A DNA stretch of 8,599 bases from CAZTVN01 sp964617145. GTDB taxonomy: Bacteria > Patescibacteriota > Gracilibacteria > UBA1369 > JACRIC01. This document shows, in pieces, positions 5,799 through 8,599 of the stretch. A program made the position numbers and the translations under genes. The stretch is from positions 1-8,599 of the forward strand of contig CAZTVN010000055.1 in NCBI GenBank assembly GCA_964617145.1, given 5' to 3'. Each line of letters opens with the position of its first letter. Position 1 is the first letter of the stretch. The notes beneath the pieces are model-generated. The model was not told the DNA's origin, made no database searches, and saw only the letters and a list, made by a program, of their open reading frames with translations.

Positions 5799-6955
5799 AC
5801 ATTTTAATTGTCACACCGATTTTTCCGCCAGAAATTGGAGGGCCTGCAACATATGTATATGAACTGAGCCAAAGATTAAAAAAAAAACACAAGATAACAG
5901 TCGTGACTTTTGCAGAAAAAGTAAAAAAACTCGAAGGCTGTAAAGTTATTCTCGTGAGATTAAAATACAATTTTTTAGGAACAGTACGTAGACAGTTTGC
6001 CCTCTTCAAAACAATAGCAAAAAACATAAAACAAACAGATATAATTTATGCGCAGGGGCCTTATGTTGTCGGACTTGTGTCTCTCCTCGTTGCAAAAATT
6101 TTCCAAAAAAAAATCATCATAAAATTTGTCGGTGATTTAGTATGGGAAACGGCTTTCGGCAATAGAAAAACTGAAAAAACCCTTGATAATTTCTTATCAG
6201 ATTCAAAGAAGAGCCTAAAGGATAAAATAAAAATAAAAGTACAAAAATATGTTTTCCATAAAACAGATAAGGTAATTGTCCCATCGAAGTATCTAAAGAA
6301 TGTCCTAACAAAGTATTACAAAGTGAAAGATGAAAAAGTCGAAATAATATATAACTCCATCGATGAAAAAGTATTACATGCCGTAAAAAAGTCAAAAGAA
6401 CATATTTATCAAAAAATTATAACAATCGGAAGGCTTGTGAAATGGAAACATATAGACGGCGTGATAGAAGCATTTTATTTATTGAAAGATAAAAAAAATG
6501 TAAAACTAAAAATTATTGGTGAGGGGCCAGAGCAAGAAGCAATACAATCACTGATTCAAAATTTGAAGCTCGAAAACAGTGTTGAATGTTTAGGAAAGCT
6601 ATCAATGAAAGAAACATTACAGGAGCTCATAAATGCTGATCTTTTTATATTAAATTCAAGTTATGAAGGCTTACCACACACCGTCATAGAATCGATGTTT
6701 CTTAAAGTGCCGGTTATTGCTACAAACATTCCTGGCACTCAAGAACTCGCACAAAACGAAAAAACGGCACTTACTGTGGAAGTTCAAAACCCAAAAGACC
6801 TAGCAAGCAAAATCGAACAAATCCTGTCAGATAATCAACTGAAGGAAAAACTCAGAAACAAAGCCTATAAATATGTAAAAGAAAAATGTACTTGGGAAAC
6901 AAATATGAAAAAACTGGAAAAAGTGTTTCAAAGTATTCATACTATGATTACATAA
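5795..6955 (+). CDS. GT4-family glycosyltransferase
   Basis: This 386-aa GT-B enzyme starts MNILIVTPIFPPEIGGPATYV, the classic GT4 N-terminal strand and Gly-rich loop. It then has DIIYAQGPYVVGLVSLLVAK (82-101), KFVGDLVWE (110-118), KVIVPSKYLKNVL (159-171), the start of the C-terminal donor domain at KIITIGRLVKWKHIDGVIEAF (207-227), IIGEGPE (240-246) and the EX7E motif E291-GLPHTVI-E299 with a following VPVIATNIPGTQEL (305-318). Length is typical. It adds a sugar to a membrane-bound glycan acceptor from the cytoplasm; the donor is unknown. An ATGA overlap (5795-5798) couples it to the methyltransferase. A run of ten A (5878-5887, encoding LKKKH) is a possible slippage point. Confidence 0.9.
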   Translation: MNILIVTPIFPPEIGGPATYVYELSQRLKKKHKITVVTFAEKVKKLEGCKVILVRLKYNFLGTVRRQFALFKTIAKNIKQTDIIYAQGPYVVGLVSLLVAKIFQKKIIIKFVGDLVWETAFGNRKTEKTLDNFLSDSKKSLKDKIKIKVQKYVFHKTDKVIVPSKYLKNVLTKYYKVKDEKVEIIYNSIDEKVLHAVKKSKEHIYQKIITIGRLVKWKHIDGVIEAFYLLKDKKNVKLKIIGEGPEQEAIQSLIQNLKLENSVECLGKLSMKETLQELINADLFILNSSYEGLPHTVIESMFLKVPVIATNIPGTQELAQNEKTALTVEVQNPKDLASKIEQILSDNQLKEKLRNKAYKYVKEKCTWETNMKKLEKVFQSIHTMIT

Positions 6956-6972
6956 ATAGCTTTTCAATAAAA

Positions 6973-7347
6973 ATGAAAAAATCAATAAAAATACTTTTAA
7001 CCATATTCATCCTAGCGATAATAGCGGTCATAATACTAACCTACTGGATCTCATTAAAAGAGGCTTTGAAAGGAGTTTTTGGCATCATATTTGTAATATT
7101 TGTTCCGGGATTTGCATGGAGTTATGTTTTTTTTAAGGAAAACAAAATCGATGTATTAGGGCGAATGGTACTCTCTATAGCTTTATCAGTAGCCTTGACA
7201 ACACTCATGATATATTACTCCAACATATTAGGAGGAATATTGATTAATGAAAGAAACTCATTTTTGATCATTCTGGGAATTACCGTAGTCGGTTTAATGA
7301 CTCACTTTTATACCGAAATGAAATCCTCAAAAAGATACGACAAGTAG
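6973..7347 (+). CDS. Small DUF1616-like integral membrane protein
   Basis: The 124-aa protein has four predicted membrane segments at about residues 6-25, 34-54, 64-84 and 97-113 and a short basic tail. The stretch FVPGFAWSYVFF....IDVLGRMVLSIALSVALTTLMIYYSNIL (43-86) matches the DUF1616 pattern: a membrane segment with P-G-(Y/F), then a link and an ER-(I/L)-ALS-like helix, then a third helix. DUF1616 proteins are of unknown function and often sit in surface-polysaccharide loci; this one has only that module. The ATG at 6973 is chosen because it gives a normal MKKSIKILL start 17 bases after the preceding stop. An in-frame ATG at 6886 would overlap the glycosyltransferase by 70 bases and add a polar, non-family leader. 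It is the last gene of the + strand unit. Confidence 0.7.
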   Translation: MKKSIKILLTIFILAIIAVIILTYWISLKEALKGVFGIIFVIFVPGFAWSYVFFKENKIDVLGRMVLSIALSVALTTLMIYYSNILGGILINERNSFLIILGITVVGLMTHFYTEMKSSKRYDK

Positions 7348-7413
7348 TGATGAGCGTTTTTTTAGCCGAACTTAAGCAAATTGTAGTAGTAAGCATGCTT
7401 TTCAAACATGTCC
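7348..7413. other. Convergent intergenic gap, no clear terminator
   Basis: These 66 bases separate the ends of the + strand unit and the - strand glycosyltransferase gene. They hold a T7 run (7360-7366) without a convincing preceding stem and a perfect 10-base palindrome AAGCATGCTT (7391-7400) without a following T-run on either strand. No bidirectional intrinsic terminator can be supported. Confidence 0.5.
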
Positions 7414-8496
7414 CTAAAACAATCCTGGCTTCAACTTTCTATAACCTCGTAAAAAAGCTTTGACAAGAAACCACGCATAGCTATAACGTCTCATATGGGA
7501 AATACCATGGAGGCGAGCATAGTAATGAACAGGAACATCTTGAAGTTTAAGGTAAAGCTTCGCAGCTCCAAAAAACATATCAACATCTCCCCATTGGTCA
7601 CCTGATTGAAAATAAGGACGCAGCCGATCAATTTTAATATAATCGGATTTTCGAAACATTTTCGTGCCACCAAAAAGATCTTTCAATTTTTCACCAAGTA
7701 ACCAGCTATAGAGCCAACCAAAAAATCTATTTCCAAGCCGATTAAGCAGCGGCATAGCTCCTGGCTCCATAGGATAAACAAGGCGAGAAGAATTCAGAAA
7801 CTCAGCTTCGCCGCTAAGAAGTGTTTCATAAAAATAGATAAGTTCTTCAGGAGGAATAACCAAGTCGGCATCAAGAATAACGATAACATCATGACTCGCA
7901 GCATAAATAGCTTCTTTGACAGCATTCCCTTTGCCATCGCCAGATTGAAGAATAAGTTTGCATTTTCTGTCAGAAGTTTGAATCAAACGTTCACATTCCT
8001 CTCGTGTGCCATCAGTTGAACCACCTTCAACAAAAACAATTTCGGTATCGCTGCCAAGTGATGGTACGCGCTGAATAATCGAAGCAATATTTTTTTTTTC
8101 GTTACGGATAGGAACAATAACAGAAACCGTTGTGTCTGGTTGTTGAAAAAATAAAGGACGCGCAATAAAATAACGAAAAAAATGAAAGCGTCCACGCGTT
8201 ATAAGGTCATAATTACCAACAATAAGAAAGTTCCAGATATCTTTTGGAGAAAACCTGCTGCCAAATATATTCAGAATAAAGATAATACGCGTTCTATCGT
8301 GACAAAGGGCGCGAATATCAATTAAAAGTTTATGAACATCATCGCATGTATTAACAAAAAATGGAGGAATAATAACGTAATCAACGGTTTTATTTTTAAA
8401 ATCATCATGACGATCATTCCCAAAAAGAAACTGCGAACTCCCTGGAACTAAAAGAAAAGAGATGAGTTTTTTCAGCGGCCGCAAAAGAAAAATCAT
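7414..8496 (-). CDS. GT2-family glycosyltransferase with shortened methyltransferase-like N-terminus
   Basis: The GT-A domain begins at VSVIVPIRNEKKNI (124-137), then EGGSTDGT (157-164), GDGKGNAV (186-193) and the metal-binding D209-A-D211. It ends with the family blocks NSSRLVYPMEPGAMPLLNRLGNRFFGWLYSWLLGE, GGTKMF (276-281), GDVDMFFGAAKLYLKLQDVPVHYYAR (303-328) and a final RYSYAWFLVKAFLRGYRKLK. These blocks are typical of GT2 proteins that are fused behind a SAM methyltransferase. Here the first ~120 residues keep pieces of such a domain (LISFLLVPGSS, VDYVIIPPF, LCHDRTRIIFI, FRYFIARP) but lack a Gly-rich SAM motif and are about half the usual length. The start ATG (8494-8496) is fixed by an in-frame TAG one codon upstream. 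The product probably adds a sugar to a lipid or glycan acceptor. It is convergent with the operon and so separately expressed. Confidence 0.86.
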   Translation of the reverse strand: MIFLLRPLKKLISFLLVPGSSQFLFGNDRHDDFKNKTVDYVIIPPFFVNTCDDVHKLLIDIRALCHDRTRIIFILNIFGSRFSPKDIWNFLIVGNYDLITRGRFHFFRYFIARPLFFQQPDTTVSVIVPIRNEKKNIASIIQRVPSLGSDTEIVFVEGGSTDGTREECERLIQTSDRKCKLILQSGDGKGNAVKEAIYAASHDVIVILDADLVIPPEELIYFYETLLSGEAEFLNSSRLVYPMEPGAMPLLNRLGNRFFGWLYSWLLGEKLKDLFGGTKMFRKSDYIKIDRLRPYFQSGDQWGDVDMFFGAAKLYLKLQDVPVHYYARLHGISHMRRYSYAWFLVKAFLRGYRKLKPGLF

Positions 8497-8599
8497 AAGC
8501 TATTTTGTTTTCAAAACTGGATTAATCTGTATCATAAAAAAGGCAAAGGAGGTGCTGAAAAACATAACGTTGTAACGAAATTTTACCATTTCGAGCGAA
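8497..8599. other. Unassigned window edge upstream of the GT2 gene
   Basis: About 100 bases remain before the window ends. On the - strand one frame (ending TGA, complement 8532-8534) and another (ending TAA, complement 8522-8524) are open to the edge and either could be the tail of an upstream gene. A GGAGG-type sequence lies on the + strand at 8545-8552 but no start codon with a usable frame follows within a normal distance. No promoter for the GT2 gene is recognisable. Confidence 0.35.

Noticed and set aside
6886..6972. ATG at 6886 as the start of the DUF1616-like gene
   Set aside because: It would overlap the preceding gene by 70 bases and add a polar leader before the clear MKKSIKILL start at 6973.
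7348..7413. Intrinsic terminator between convergent genes
   Set aside because: The T7 run lacks a GC stem before it and the AAGCATGCTT palindrome is too short and lacks a T-run, so neither qualifies.
8497..8599. + strand coding region at the window edge (open frame reading LYHKKGKGG...TKFYHFER)
   Set aside because: It looks loosely protein-like and has a GGAGG inside it, but it has no start codon, runs back antisense into the GT2 gene until a stop at 8449-8451, and is cut by the window end.
1..8599. CRISPR array, rRNA or tRNA genes
   Set aside because: No regularly spaced direct repeats and no recognisable RNA gene consensus were seen on either strand by eye.

Overview
The window is AT-rich, tightly packed bacterial DNA that reads as one piece of a cell-surface polysaccharide or glycoconjugate biosynthesis locus. 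Eight genes lie on the + strand (1-7347) and one glycosyltransferase gene lies on the - strand (7414-8496). TGA is used as an ordinary stop in several ATGA overlaps, so the standard genetic code applies and the UGA-recoded SR1/Gracilibacteria-type lineages are unlikely. Lysine-rich, A-rich coding sequence, very short spacers, no clear Shine-Dalgarno sites and this set of gene families suggest a Patescibacteria/CPR-like bacterium. That placement is an inference from style and is not proven by any marker gene.

Layout: 1-546 is the 3' part of a NodB-type polysaccharide deacetylase whose start lies outside the window. 543-1691 is a DegT/StrS-type PLP aminotransferase fold protein. 1688-2707 is a FemAB/GNAT-type aminoacyl- or acyltransferase. 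2694-4154 is a GT4 glycosyltransferase. 4165-5196 is an extended-SDR nucleotide-sugar epimerase closest to the CDP-paratose 2-epimerase type. 5232-5798 is a SAM-dependent methyltransferase. 5795-6955 is a second GT4 glycosyltransferase. 6973-7347 is a small DUF1616-like membrane protein. Converging on these is a GT2 glycosyltransferase (complement 7414-8496) that carries a shortened, apparently vestigial methyltransferase-like N-terminus. Three junctions are 4-base ATGA overlaps and the other same-strand gaps are 10-35 bases, so 1-7347 is probably one transcription unit. Together the genes would modify a sugar nucleotide (epimerase, aminotransferase), transfer sugars (three glycosyltransferases) and decorate the product (methyltransferase, deacetylase, FemAB-like transferase).

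The most striking thing is not an ordinary gene. At 2705-2979 sits a sharply bounded, GC-richer (about 51%) palindromic element of about 273 bp. It has perfect 25-bp terminal inverted repeats, two perfect internal inverted repeats (17 bp and 14 bp) that would fold into a three-way junction, and TA at both ends consistent with a TA target duplication. It lies within the first codons of the first GT4 gene. Its net length is 273 bases, which is 91 codons, and it has no stop in the glycosyltransferase frame. The insertion therefore leaves the gene open and adds a foreign 91-residue segment to the protein N-terminus. It also regenerates exactly the stop codon of the upstream FemAB-like gene. This resembles, by analogy only, the in-frame palindromic elements known from Rickettsia, and it is the best candidate here for something undescribed.
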